NCBI RefSeq assembly: GCF_032854445.1
Contig: NW_027018053.1
Location: forward strand, 1 to 64,000
Length of the DNA: 64,000 nucleotides
Direction: 5' to 3'
Source of the DNA: Liolophura sinensis
Taxonomy: Eukaryota > Mollusca > Polyplacophora > Chitonida > Chitonidae
Within the stretch, counting starts at the first letter, position 1. Each line of letters opens with the position of its first letter. A program made the translations under genes and the position numbers. Under the pieces are notes generated by a model. It searched no databases and was not told where the DNA came from. It was given only the letters and a program-made list of their open reading frames with translations. This document shows positions 54,344 through 64,000 of the stretch, in pieces.

Positions 54344-54959
54344 ATTTACGCTAAAGAGGGTGGTTTATTCTCAGAAAGTATGTGTTTTTTGTACAAATGT
54401 GTATGTGTAGCTCGCGATGTAAACTTGATGTGTATTAGAGGTAGAGAGTTTGGTACTCATTTAAAGTGTACGTACATGAACACATGTTGTACAAAATGCA
54501 CATAATTGTGTTGCTGTTAACGTGTACCTGAGATAAACAACGTGTGTATGTTTTCCACACGATTACTTTTAATATTATATTAAATATATTATATATATAT
54601 TATATTTTAATATCGTAATTTATGTGTTTTTTACATTGTATCGTATTGCAGGACGTAAAACCCGAAGCAGACTTACACAGATTGTATGTTTTATGCAACA
54701 CGAATTTATTCTCTGTCTTCACCGGTGTACAGTCAGTACATTAAAACGAATCTCTTTATCTGATCTGCTAAAAATACGCGTTGAACAATGATTTAATTTC
54801 TTTTCATTTTTAAAGATAAGATGGTGATGAAGTACAAGTTTGAAATGTTAATTTATTTGTTTAGAATACGGTTGACATGGTTTCACTCTTACATGACATC
54901 AGCTTTCATTCTTTGCACATTTTTTGAAGATAAGATATATGTGTGTATGTTTGTATGAA

Positions 54960-55021
<62 letters not shown>

Positions 55022-55265
55022 ATTATTTATTTATTTCCACCCATTTAGTGTCTGGTTTTTGGTAAACACTAATGAGACAGCATCCTTTAAAGGACGACAC
55101 TAAGTTTTAAGGGGTGACACAAGCCATGAGTGTGTTACAGGTTATTGATGATTTTTTCCACGTGTGAGGAGGTATAAATATGCACAGAATATTTGTGAAA
55201 GACAAGTAGTCTTCAAGAAAGTCCACGAAGAAGAGCACCCATGCACGAACAATTAGAGTGGGCGA
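54344..55265. other. TLR 3' flank, AT-rich; (TG)n at 54966-55020
   Basis: Includes AT-rich TATATTATAT near 54570-54610 and a (TG)n run of about 50 bp. No gene seen. Confidence 0.6.
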
Positions 55266-55269
55266 ATCT

Positions 55270-55352
55270 TCAAATTCCCTGTTCTTGCCAGGATTTGAAC
55301 CAGCACCTGGCGTGTCTTAGGCATGCGCTTGAACCACTCGGCTACGAACCAT
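55270..55352 (-). mobile_element. tRNA-like sequence (Ser/Leu type), SINE head or tRNA pseudogene
   Basis: On the minus strand: GTAGCCGAGTGGTTCAAGCG (A box) and GGTGCTGGTTCAAATCCTGG (B box) at type II-like spacing. The acceptor stem does not pair well by eye, and no CCA-adjacent discriminator context or terminator was found, so I do not call a functional tRNA. Confidence 0.5.
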
Positions 55353-55937
55353 TCCTGGCCCGCTAAATCCATCCATAAAAGCTGAAAACGGCTTTAAGTT
55401 TGCCGTTACTAAGGTGTACATATATAAATAACTTGTGAGTAAATTGAACTCAGTTGAACAAAATTGGTATAATCAAACGATATTATCAGATATTAGCTGG
55501 CTCTTCGACAAAATGAAAGTTTGCAGAAAATATTATTAACCTCTTTCGTTTACTGTCAATAACTTTTCTAGTAAGGAACATTTCTGAGCAAATATTACCG
55601 TTGCGGTCTTTTGTACAGATCATGCTTACATCCGTTCCACACTGGTCACTCAACACACATACACTCACCCACGTGCCAACCCAAACCAATCGACACCCTC
55701 CAAAGACCATCCATCACATACCATAAAATTATTGTTATTGTGTACACAGTTATAGTCGAGCTTACAGTGACGCATTTTACGCACAAGTAGGTCACTCATT
55801 AGAACGTAAAAATAGTTGTGTGTATACATGCAAGTCACTTTTATTTTCACTTTGAGATGCAAAGAATCAATCATATCCAAAGTGGAACTGAAGGTATATG
55901 TGTCAGACACTAATTTAAACTGTCTAAGCTTTTGTGA

Positions 55938-56132
55938 GACTTTCCTCTCCGGTCGTACATGGGAAGGTCTGCCAGAAATTTGCGGGATGACTGAGGGTTT
56001 TCGCTAGTATACATATGTCTGTTTCGACGCTTAGATCCAACGGACTCTGCTTGCTTTCCTAACACCATAAATCTGGCCGCCGTCATATAAGTGAAACCTT
56101 CTTGAGTACGGCGTAAAACACCAATGGAAATA
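55938..56132 (+). mobile_element. SINE family A, 5'-truncated, with a ~50-bp insert
   Basis: CTCTCCGGTCGTACATGGGA, a foreign stretch, then AACACCATAAATCTGGCCGC and GCGTAAAACACCAATGGAAA. Confidence 0.7.
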
Positions 56133-56254
56133 AGAAGTGAATACATTTTCGTGGGACTTGTTAACACGTAAACAGAAACACACAGGAACAATTTACTCTT
56201 ATTCAGAATATGGGCCCGTGATCCCAGAAAGCGATATTTGGTTTGATTCGGACT

Positions 56255-56640
56255 TGTATGTATGTTTGGGGTTTAACGTCGTACTTAACAATGTTTCAGT
56301 CATATGACGACGAGGAGTCATTAGGTGTGCGTACATATATTGTTTTCCTGTGGCAGGGCGAGTCCATGCCGTCAAAGTGGTGCCACTACTGAAGTATCAT
56401 ACTGCAGACACCAGACACGACATCCAACCCAGTCAAATTATGGGGGCACAGGGCTAACCAGCCCTGTTTCCTTACTCTAACCTCTCAATGCTGAGGTAAC
56501 CTCTCAGTGCTACCCCAAACGAGGTAGCAGTAAGTATCATTTTTAGTCTTTGGTATGACCCATACCAGAGTTTGATCCCGGGACTCCCGACTTCGAGGCG
56601 GACGCTCTAACCATTAGGCCACCGAAGCGGTTTAATTCGG
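56255..56640 (-). mobile_element. SINE family C, full length
   Basis: Reverse copy of the 18140-18510 type: GGTTTAACGTCGTACTTAAC, CAGTCATATGACGACGAGGA, GGTATGACCCATACCAGAGT, ending CTCTAACCATTAGGCCACCG (A-box complement). Confidence 0.85.
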
Positions 56641-57097
56641 ACTTAAAGGTTTCCTAAAAATCTCTGTCCTATAATGAGGAAAACTGATATTGTGACGGAA
56701 TTGTCCTAGAAAAAATCGTGTAGATGTTTTCCGTACTTGTGGGAGTCCAAAAGTCGTTTAATATTTATCTTAAAGTCAAAAATAGTTTTATGGTACCTGC
56801 CCAACAGATCTTATTTTTTAATTGTAGCAAACTGTAGTTATATAACGTTATTATCGTCGGTAATTCGCCTTGTTACGTAGCTGGTTTTGTGGCCTATACA
56901 TTAAAATTGATCATGGATCATGAATGAAAAACAAAAACCAAAAAAAGTTCTAAAAATGTTTTAATCGCATATGCTGCTTAAGGTCACATATCACCAATGC
57001 TCGGCGTTCAGTATGTTCAATGTTTCACAAGCAACTCAGCAGTGTGAAATTAATGGATTGCCCACTTCAAGTATCTTCAGGTACAACCCAAGTCTGT

Positions 57098-57347
57098 TAT
57101 TTATATATCTGATCGGTGTTTACGCTGATTCCACGTATATGACATCGGCCAGCATCATGGTGGAAGGAAACTGGGACGACTTCAGGGGAACTCACAACGA
57201 TCCGCAGGTTGCTGAAGACCTTCCCGCATATGGCCAGAGAGGTAGCCAACATGAGGTAGACTTGAACTCACAGCCATCACAGTATTGGTGAGAGGATCCT
57301 GGGTCATTGCACCACGCTGACACGCTAACCACCTCGGCCACGGAGCA
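57098..57347 (-). mobile_element. SINE family A, near full length
   Basis: TGATCGGTGTTTACGCTGAT through GACATCGGCCAGCATCATGG to GCTAACCACCTCGGCCACGG. Confidence 0.85.
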
Positions 57348-57530
57348 TGATACTTCAGTGATGGCAGCACTTTGGCTGCATGGACACGTCGTGCCACCAG
57401 GATACAAACTACATGTACATACACACTTAATGAGTCCTCGACGTCATATGATTGAAAAATTGCTAAGTATGGCATAAAAACGCAACCATACGTACATACA
57501 TACATACACACATACATACACACATACAAG
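57348..57530 (+). mobile_element. SINE family C 3' half with (ACAT)n tail
   Basis: GCAGCACTTTGGCTGCATGG, CACTTAATGAGTCCTCGACG, TCATATGATTGAAAAATTGC, then CATAAAAACGCAACC and a tetranucleotide run. It is placed head-on with the preceding reverse SINE A. Confidence 0.7.
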
Positions 57531-58566
57531 AATTTATATGCTATGTGATATATCAGTTCTGTTTTTCAAAACACTGATCACAGCATGGACGACAACAACA
57601 ACAAAAGGCCCACAGCTAAAACATGCCATTATCGGTAACAACATAGCAATAGCCACATCATGAACAATGGCCACACCACGAACAATTGCCACACCATGAA
57701 CAATGGGATCAACAAAAAAGTGGTTACATCAAGAACAACACCAGCAAAAACGTTCGGATCTAACAATGGTCACAACAAGAACACCTTCACAAACCAAAAC
57801 AGAGCAACTAGTTGCGGAGTTTGATAACTCTTATCGAGGGGCACAGTTGCGGACGTTACCCAAGGAAACAGCCCCAAATGTGTCGAATTGAAGGTAAGGA
57901 GCATTTACCGCTGTTCACACGAGCATTAAATCTTCTCTAGCATAAACCGACGTCAACAGTGTGATCGCTGCAATGAACTCTCCGAACCAAAAAGGGTCCA
58001 TGGCAATGACGACTGTTCACGAAATATAATTACAGTTTCCGAGCCTGTGTAATAGCAGTTGGTGAGTTATCAAGATAGCGAACGGAGTAAGGTACAGTTC
58101 AGAACCTGACCATGTCCTTTTGTGTCAATTCGTGTTATTACCATGAACTATTTTGTTAGGCCAACAGAAGAACAGCGGCCATCTTCACAAAAATGACCTC
58201 CTTGTAAGATATCGCATATATAAGACAACGGTACGTTAATAGTGACGTACAAAATATCCTACGACAAATGTACAATAAATACATTTGTGGGAACATGCGG
58301 GTGACATCGATGTTTCCGAGAGAAGATTAAATGCGCGAGTGAATAACAGTAAATGTTCCGTCAACTTGACACATTTGGGAGTGTTTCCTTCCCTTAGTCT
58401 CACAACTGTCGCTACAGGGCAACAATTATTTTTGCACTGTTAGCTTTTAGTGATTAAAATTGACACAAAGCTTTTTAGAGGCATGAGTAGTATATTATCA
58501 GAACAGCAGCAAAAATTAAGACTAATATGATTTCCTTAAAAATATCGACTTTCAATTCCAGACAAT

Positions 58567-58996
58567 TTACTTTGAACGGCAACAACAACAACAACAGCAA
58601 GTGCAACAGCAGTTCTTTTTTGCCTGTTTTCCTGCAACGATTTGGTTTATGGTGAAATTGAGAAACACTTGGTAGACAGTTTTCTGACCGACAGAATAGT
58701 CCTCCAGATGGTGCTGTTCTCTGGATTTTTCGACAGTTCTGAAAACATACGAAAACGGCAGGCTAGGGTCAGTCAATTGGTAGCTGACGTACCCCGTGCA
58801 CGAGTCTATTTTGTAATGGCTCAGGAATTTGTGTTCTATGAAATGTTCTAGTTTTTCTGTGTTGGACGATTCCATTCGTGCAATAAAGGTGTATCCCTGT
58901 CCGAATTTGTTCAAGTGCTGAGGGCTGCCTAAGCAGGAGAACTGACCGTTGACCATGATGGCCAGTAGCGTACAAAGGGCGTCACATTGTTCCATG
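58567..58996 (-). pseudogene. ABCA pseudogene, right copy: C-terminal exon
   Basis: Open from SMEQCDALCTLLAIMVNGQF to a Cys run (KKNCCCTCCCC) and stop. It has SVGQKTVYQVFLNFTINQ. One codon is lost in SPQHLNKFGQG relative to the left copy's HLKNKFGQG. This exon alone looks readable, but its neighbours are not. Confidence 0.88.
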
Positions 58997-59231
58997 CTGA
59001 AACGAAACACAAACACGTAAGATTATAATAAAATATCGATCGATATGCATGTTGCTTTAAATGAGTTAACTCCCTTTGATTTAAACATTCAAACGCCTAA
59101 ATATCAAATCAGTATGATTTTTATGTTTACAACTAGATACTATTCGTGAGTAACCTTTGCTTTGTAAAAAATACATCAAATCCTTGTGACTTACTGACAA
59201 TACTGACGACAGTTCCATTCTCTATAGTTTA

Positions 59232-59431
59232 CATTTATTTATTTATTTTATGGGTGTTTTACGCCGTACTCAAGAATATTTCACATATACGACGGCGGCC
59301 AGCATTATTGTGGGTGAAAACCGGGCAGAGCCCGGGGGAAACCCACGACTATCCGCAGATTGCTGACAGACCTTCTCACGTACGCCCGGAGAGGAGCCAG
59401 CAGGAGCTGGACTTGAACACACATCGACTAT
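59232..59431 (-). mobile_element. SINE family A private to the right arm, with TSD
   Basis: Target duplication CTATAGTTTAC flanks it. The left arm has the uninterrupted site CTCCTGTAAACTATAGAG (about 44531-44549). The body reads GGTGTTTTACGCCGTACTCA and ACGACGGCGGCCAGCATTAT. Confidence 0.95.
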
Positions 59432-59454
59432 AGTTTACAGGAGGTACACTTACT

Positions 59455-59640
59455 CAAGATCCTGGGTAAAATGTTAATATCTATACTCAATTTCCTTGTT
59501 CAAGTGTTGATATCGATACTCAAGACCCTTTGTCAAATGTTACGATCGATATTCAAGATCGTAGTCCAAATATCGATATTAAAGCTCCTGGGTCAATTGT
59601 TAATATCGTTACTGAAGATCCTCTGTGGGATATCGATAAT
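59455..59640. repeat. 33-bp minisatellite, right arm (~5-6 units)
   Basis: Reverse counterpart of 43985-44400, shorter. Units such as AATGTTAATATCTATACTCA and AGATCCTGGGTCAA. Confidence 0.8.
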
Positions 59641-59777
59641 CATGCTTCCATGCCGTGTCAGTTAAGTTGTACAAAAGATGAAATATCAGTACTCCAAAGA
59701 TTTCTCTTATGTCAAAGCACAATGAATATAGCTGAACTAAGATATGTCTGAAATGACTGCCCTGACCTGTGTGACGT

Positions 59778-59888
59778 CAGAATGAGAGTGCGCCCGGATC
59801 CACCCCTGTGGTCGGCTCGTCCAGGAATATCACGGGCGAATCCCCTATCAGAGCTACTGCCGTGCTCAGTTTACCCTTTGTCCCACCG
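59778..59888 (-). pseudogene. ABCA pseudogene, right copy: signature and Walker B exon
   Basis: [20 protein letters not shown] then [13 protein letters not shown]. Walker B keeps the usual Leu (left copy Pro), while the signature-adjacent Arg is Gly. It ends at the same TGA after GALSF. Confidence 0.85.
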
Positions 59889-60864
59889 CTGGAAAAATAA
59901 CGATCTAGAATTTGAGGTCATCACGTTGTTTCCTCCTCAACAATCTCCTCTGGCAACTTAGTCTCGCATAACATACCACTATCTCGCGTTACCTGGGATT
60001 CACCACAAAGTCCTGTAACGGAAAAGTGAAAAACTTCCGCATACAATAACAGCATGCACGCTCCACAGCATGCAGCTAACGTAAAAGTTTGCGAGAGCCC
60101 AAGTCTTCTCTCTCAGAAACCTCGCGAGACTTCAGAACGCCTGAACACCAGGTAACACAAGATAGACAAGATTTTACGAGACTACTAACTATCCCATCAT
60201 AGGTAAGTTTGAGAGACAAGTGTGGTTTCAACGTATGAAGTCCGAAAATAATGAAAAAAACATTTCGGAGAACATAATTGGATTAATACAAATCAGTACC
60301 AGTAAAATATCTGTTTAACCAATACTACAATCTTTCTGATTGGGTCACAGAAAAGGTTTGACCGACGTCTAACAGAATTGGACAACTTGGGTAATATTTC
60401 AGGGTAAAAATTAATGAGATACAGACACTTTGGATAGTAACAATGTTTGGTACCGGTAGTGAAAATATGCATGAAACCAAGACAAAAATGGGACTGTTCT
60501 GAAAGGCCGTTAAAAATTTAGAACTTAATCAGAACTTAGAACTTAGAAATTAATAGAAATTTTGGGACGAAATGGTGAAACGTGTGTGTTCAAAAGTCAA
60601 TAGGTCATTGTTTATATCAGATATGCATATATCTTCGGTTGTCTGCGGATATCTCCGGATGTCTGGCAATTATCACGTCATTTGTTTACTTGACAAATGG
60701 TACATTCATCTTGGATTTGATCTTGAAATAGTCGTGCTAAAACATTCATGAAATGGATTATTCAAAAGAGAACATCATGGTTATGTGGAAAGTAAAGAAA
60801 ATTACGGCTAAAACTTTTTAAATTATATTTTCGGGTAATAGCTCAAGTCTCAAAATTATCTGCC

Positions 60865-60950
60865 AGTTTTCCTCCCACCATAATACTGGTCACCGTTGTA
60901 TAAGCGAAATATTCTCGAACACGGCGTTAAATACGAATAAAAGAAATCAG
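60865..60950 (+). mobile_element. SINE family A remnant, right-arm counterpart
   Basis: CCTCCCACCATAATACTGGT, CACCGTTGTATAAGCG and GGCGTTAAATACGAATAAAA match 42698-42795 in reverse. Confidence 0.65.
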
Positions 60951-61049
60951 TACATCAAGGTTATCCCCATCTTTTAATCATTTTTTCAGTCAGTGTATGG
61001 AAATTTTCAGAAATTTCTTAAACGGTACAATATACCAACTTTCTTTTTT

Positions 61050-61200
61050 ATCGATTTATTTATTTGCTGGCTTGATTGGTGTTTTACGCCGTACTCAAGG
61101 CTGTTTTACTTACTCGATGGATGCCACCATTATGGTGGGAGGATATCGGACACAGCCGCAGGGAAACCCACGACCATCCGTAGGTTCCTTACAGGACACA
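61050..61200 (-). mobile_element. SINE family A remnant, right-arm counterpart
   Basis: ATTGGTGTTTTACGCCGTAC, ATGCCACCATTATGGTGGGA and CACGACCATCCGTAGGTTCC match 42445-42595 in reverse. Confidence 0.85.
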
Positions 61201-61305
61201 GCCTAAACTTTATATTAAGAATTACAAGTCATACGTTTCATGTATCTTTAAACGCGGGAAAGGTGTTTCCGATATAAAAAAGTCAAAACAGGTTACAGTA
61301 CAAAC

Positions 61306-61465
61306 CTGTAGAATTGTGTTTCAGTGTCTTCATCAGCTGAATGACAATGTCCGGTATCTTTTCCGGACTCCCGAGGAGACGGCCGGACATTGTCAGCGTC
61401 TCTCGGCCCGTCCTCTGATCAGTCAATGCATTAAACTGAGGGCAGTAACCCACACTTTGCTGCAC
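61306..61465 (-). pseudogene. ABCA pseudogene, right copy: Q-loop exon
   Basis: 160 nt, the same length as the left copy, between TACAG and CAG|GTTTGT. Encodes QQSVGYCPQFNALTDQRTGR then ETLTMSGRL. Confidence 0.88.
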
Positions 61466-61730
61466 CTGTAAGAACGACATAAATGGCGTGTAATTTGCTA
61501 CGAATTTACTATCTGTGATTACAAGTATTTGGCAGTCATCACATTCTCGTCGCTGCTGTGGTTTTCCTTTCTATGCTGTAAGTCTTTTATTTTTGTATTA
61601 ACCTCATGAGAAACCGAGGATACCCTTAAACCATATATGCGAATCACTTTTAGCAAACTAACTGAGCTAAATTAGATATGTTGGTGAACTTAAGAAAACC
61701 GTTTTACTGTGTACTCTAAACTCAAATCAC

Positions 61731-62100
61731 CTTTTGCATACGTTTTCTTCCCCGGTCAACATTATGAACGTGCTCGTCTTCCCGCCTCCGTTAAAACCGA
61801 AGAGGCCAAAACACTCGTTCTGTGGTACACCCAAGCATAATTTCTTCACCGCCAACTGGTCACCGTAAAACTTGCTGAGGTTATGAAAGATCAGACTGTC
61901 TGTTTGGTGTTTTGGATGTGAAGGGTTAATCTGTGTCCGCTCCACAGCCACGTCCTCTTCTCCAGGTTCCCATCTAATATCTGGTGGATATTCCGGAAGT
62001 GTCCGAAACAAGTCGAAACATTTCCGGATAATTGCGCACTCTATGAGCAGGACAATGATGAAATAGAGGACAACTTGTGATCCCATCTACACGGCATATC
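61731..62100 (-). pseudogene. ABCA pseudogene, right copy: last TM and Walker A exon
   Basis: Open frame: VVLYFIIVLLIECAII (final membrane span of a TMD), EPGEEDVAVERTQI (the ABCA 'EDEDV..ER' linker), LIFHNLSKFYGDQLAVKKL and [17 protein letters not shown] (Walker A), ending AAAAG|GTGATT. More intact than the left copy. The exon's 5' limit is unclear, near 62100. Confidence 0.85.
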
Positions 62101-63278
62101 TCCCCACTGTAGGTTGAGATATGGAAAAATAATCCTTCCGACCTGTCAAAGAAAAACCGAGGAAACACAGCGCGAAATTTATTTTTTAATCAATTGGCCA
62201 TATTACAGAGAGGTCTGGGTTAGCCAATCCGAATTGCTACAGAAATAGTTAATGTACAATTACCAGCAATCTTGACGATCCACTCCTAGCAACAATTGAC
62301 CAAAATCAACAATTTTTGAGTGACTGGTGTCTAAAGTTCGGATCGTGGATCATCTACTACACGTAGATAGCAAGAATTTCATAATACAGCGGCAACTTCT
62401 TGCTTGGATCCAAAAGGATTTATTTAACGCCGCATAGCTTTACATAGAAAATGGGCACCTGCAAAGAAAGTTGAACTTACTGGTGGAAGGCAAGGAACCA
62501 CAAACGAACTTTATGTCAGATTATAAGGAGAGCCCCTCCCCTAGCTCCCCCTTGTCTTAAGGCAAGGGGGACGACAAAAAACTTCATGAAAAACTGTAAA
62601 GATTTCGTCAAGAGTATTATCGTTTTTAGGGATTACACTTTCTGGTCATTGCACAGATACTTGTGCTGAAAACTGGCTGTGTGTTTCAAACTAGCGACCT
62701 CAGAGTCAGGTATCAAATCGGTGAATATTCAGACAGATACAGATGAGATTTAAAAAGTGAACTGAGTAAGAGTATGATTGTTATTAGTCATCTTTTCCTG
62801 TTTGATATATTCAAGCAAGGGAGCTATGTCATTTCTGATCATCAGAAAGATAATTAATGTTTGCCGTAAAGTCTACCGGTCAACGACCTTTAATCTTTGT
62901 GGGAGGCCTCTTGGCCTTGTGGTCTAGGCGGTTGACTTGTATGGCTGGCGATTTGGTGCCTGCCCCTAAGGACGCTGATTCAAAACCCGCAGAGGTCTCA
63001 GACAATTTTCAGCACTAGAATCTGTGCTATATTCAGAAATTGTAATCCCTAATAACGATAATACGCTTGCTTAATCTACTTTCTAAACGACTTCTATACC
63101 TGTTTGAAGGATTTCGCCGCCAATCGTTTATTGCCAATAAAACTAAATGAAATAAATTATTTAGGTTTTAGACAAGCTCGATGGATAACATTCAGTCACA
63201 TCCAAGACAATTTTGTTCGTGAGGCGTCGATGTGAAAGAAATTTTAGTCAACTTGTCACCTTTGACACAGGATCTTAC
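62101..63278. other. Intron-like spacer of the right ABCA pseudogene
   Basis: Contains the inverted-repeat element at 62611-63070. No coding seen. Confidence 0.5.
62611..63070. mobile_element. Inverted-repeat element containing a tRNA-like SINE head
   Basis: AAGAGTATTATCGTTTTTAG (62611-62630) and the complement of CTAATAACGATAATACGCTT (63049-63068) match almost fully. GTGCTGAAAA at 62671 also pairs with TTTTCAGCAC at 63007. Inside, GGCCTTGTGGTCTAGGCGGT (about 62912) looks like an A box and GCTGATTCAAAACCC (about 62974) a weak B box. Confidence 0.5.
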
Positions 63279-64000
63279 CTACGAGAAAGTTAACCGTGAC
63301 GAGTCCAACAATGCACCTGGTGAAGTACGGAAGAGAAACCTAAGGGCTTAGGTATAAGGCAAGACGGCCCAGCCAAAGACTAGGAGGATCGCAAACATGT
63401 AGCTGAGCATATTTCCTGAGAACACGTCGCCCTGCATAGCTATAAACACTACTATGATGCCTGCACAAGGCAAGAGGAACATGGTGTAGTCCCAGATCCG
63501 GTGCGTTAGCCTTAATGTGATTGATCCAAGCCCGCCTACTATTTGGATCTGTTTGGCATGGCTTACTCCCTTCTAGATGAGGAAAATGACATAGCAGCAC
63601 CATTCCAAACATCACGAATAAACCCACTTTAAGACCGGCGGCTAAGAATGATCTAGAAGGAACGTGTTTTACGTCTGGGAGAGGATGGTTAACGATGGTC
63701 AAGTTGGTTTCGGCATTGACGTAGTATTTCAGGAGAGTATCCGCCATAAGGGTGAATACGATAGCCTGGGTATGATAGCCCTGACCGTTGAGCTAGCCCG
63801 TCAGTTACAAGAGCGCCCATTCCTGTCTAATTCCTCCGTCTTTAAACGCCACACCAATCAAGTAGCGCTTGATATACGCCGGTATGCCTAGCTCTAGTCC
63901 CTCGTCATAAAAACTCTCCATGTGCTTCACATTCTTCGGTCGTGATGCTGTTCCGGCCAGTTGGGACAAGAACAAGACGTCTATTGTGACAGTGGGGTTT
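63279..64000 (-). pseudogene. ABCA pseudogene, upstream transmembrane region (runs off the window)
   Basis: On the minus strand: HMESFYDEGLELGIPAYIKR, then GQGYHTQAIVFTLMADTLLK (ABCA 'FNNQAYH.PAIAL.. ADNALLKY'), NLTIVNHPLP, a membrane span (GLFVMFGM), SHAKQIQIVGGLGS (ABCA 'KAKHLQxVSG'), TMFLLPCAGIIVVFIAM and SYMFAILLVFGWAVLPY. The frame has TAA and TAG before GQGYHT, a shift after FVMFGM, TAG before KGVSHAKQ, and another shift before VGLVTVNFLV at the donor (63279). It is the older upstream part of the right copy. No left-arm counterpart is present. Confidence 0.82.

Larger units (their letters stand above)
57553..62073 (-). repeat. Right arm of the inverted duplication
   Basis: Reverse-complement match to 41618-46341. 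It retains about 65 bp missing from the left Walker A exon, carries a private SINE (59232-59431), and has fewer 33-bp units. The inner boundary is at GAAAAACAGAACTGAT, equal to 46322-46337. Confidence 0.92.

Overview
The window is animal nuclear DNA. It has long spliced genes with canonical GT/AG introns, no operons, abundant tRNA-derived SINEs, minisatellites and a non-LTR retrotransposon. The dominant SINE (a glycine/valine-like 'GCCTCCGTGGCTCAG' head and an 'AATCAAATAAATAAATA' tail), together with SINEs ending in (TCAC)n or (TCAT)n behind 'CGACGTTAAA', resembles marine molluscan repeats. A mollusc (bivalve or gastropod) is my best guess; no marker in the window fixes the species.

Positions 1211-31337 (+) hold one complete gene, the DEAD-box RNA helicase DDX31 (yeast Dbp7 family). 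I resolved 17 coding exons with consistent splice phases, giving 730 codons with no frameshift. Its introns are full of repeats: a 9.4 kb satellite of 51-bp units (4589-14024), a 23-bp minisatellite (16596-17955), a TIR element in intron 1 and about a dozen SINEs. The most unusual feature is that several DDX31 exon edges, including splice sites, have been amplified into tandem arrays: exon 8 (97 bp x about 14), exon 9 (both edges), exon 10 (72 bp x about 14) and exon 12 (19 bp x 11).

Positions 31338-40200 are intergenic. They hold a MITE with a nested SINE, and a roughly 20-22 bp minisatellite (34865-39450) that has been interrupted by two SINEs and by a 2.5 kb 5'-truncated LINE with reverse transcriptase and RNase H, itself carrying another SINE.

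Positions 40211-64000 are dominated by decayed ABCA-type transporter sequence. A roughly 4.6 kb block with the ABCA nucleotide-binding domain occurs twice in inverted orientation (41618-46341 and 57553-62073). The 11.2 kb spacer contains a Toll-like receptor pseudogene (51851-54254) with many frameshifts. On the right, older ABCA transmembrane exons (63279-64000, minus strand) run off the window. DDX31 is the only gene here that looks functional. The clean DDX31 frame argues that the lesions in ABCA and TLR are genuine rather than general base-calling error.
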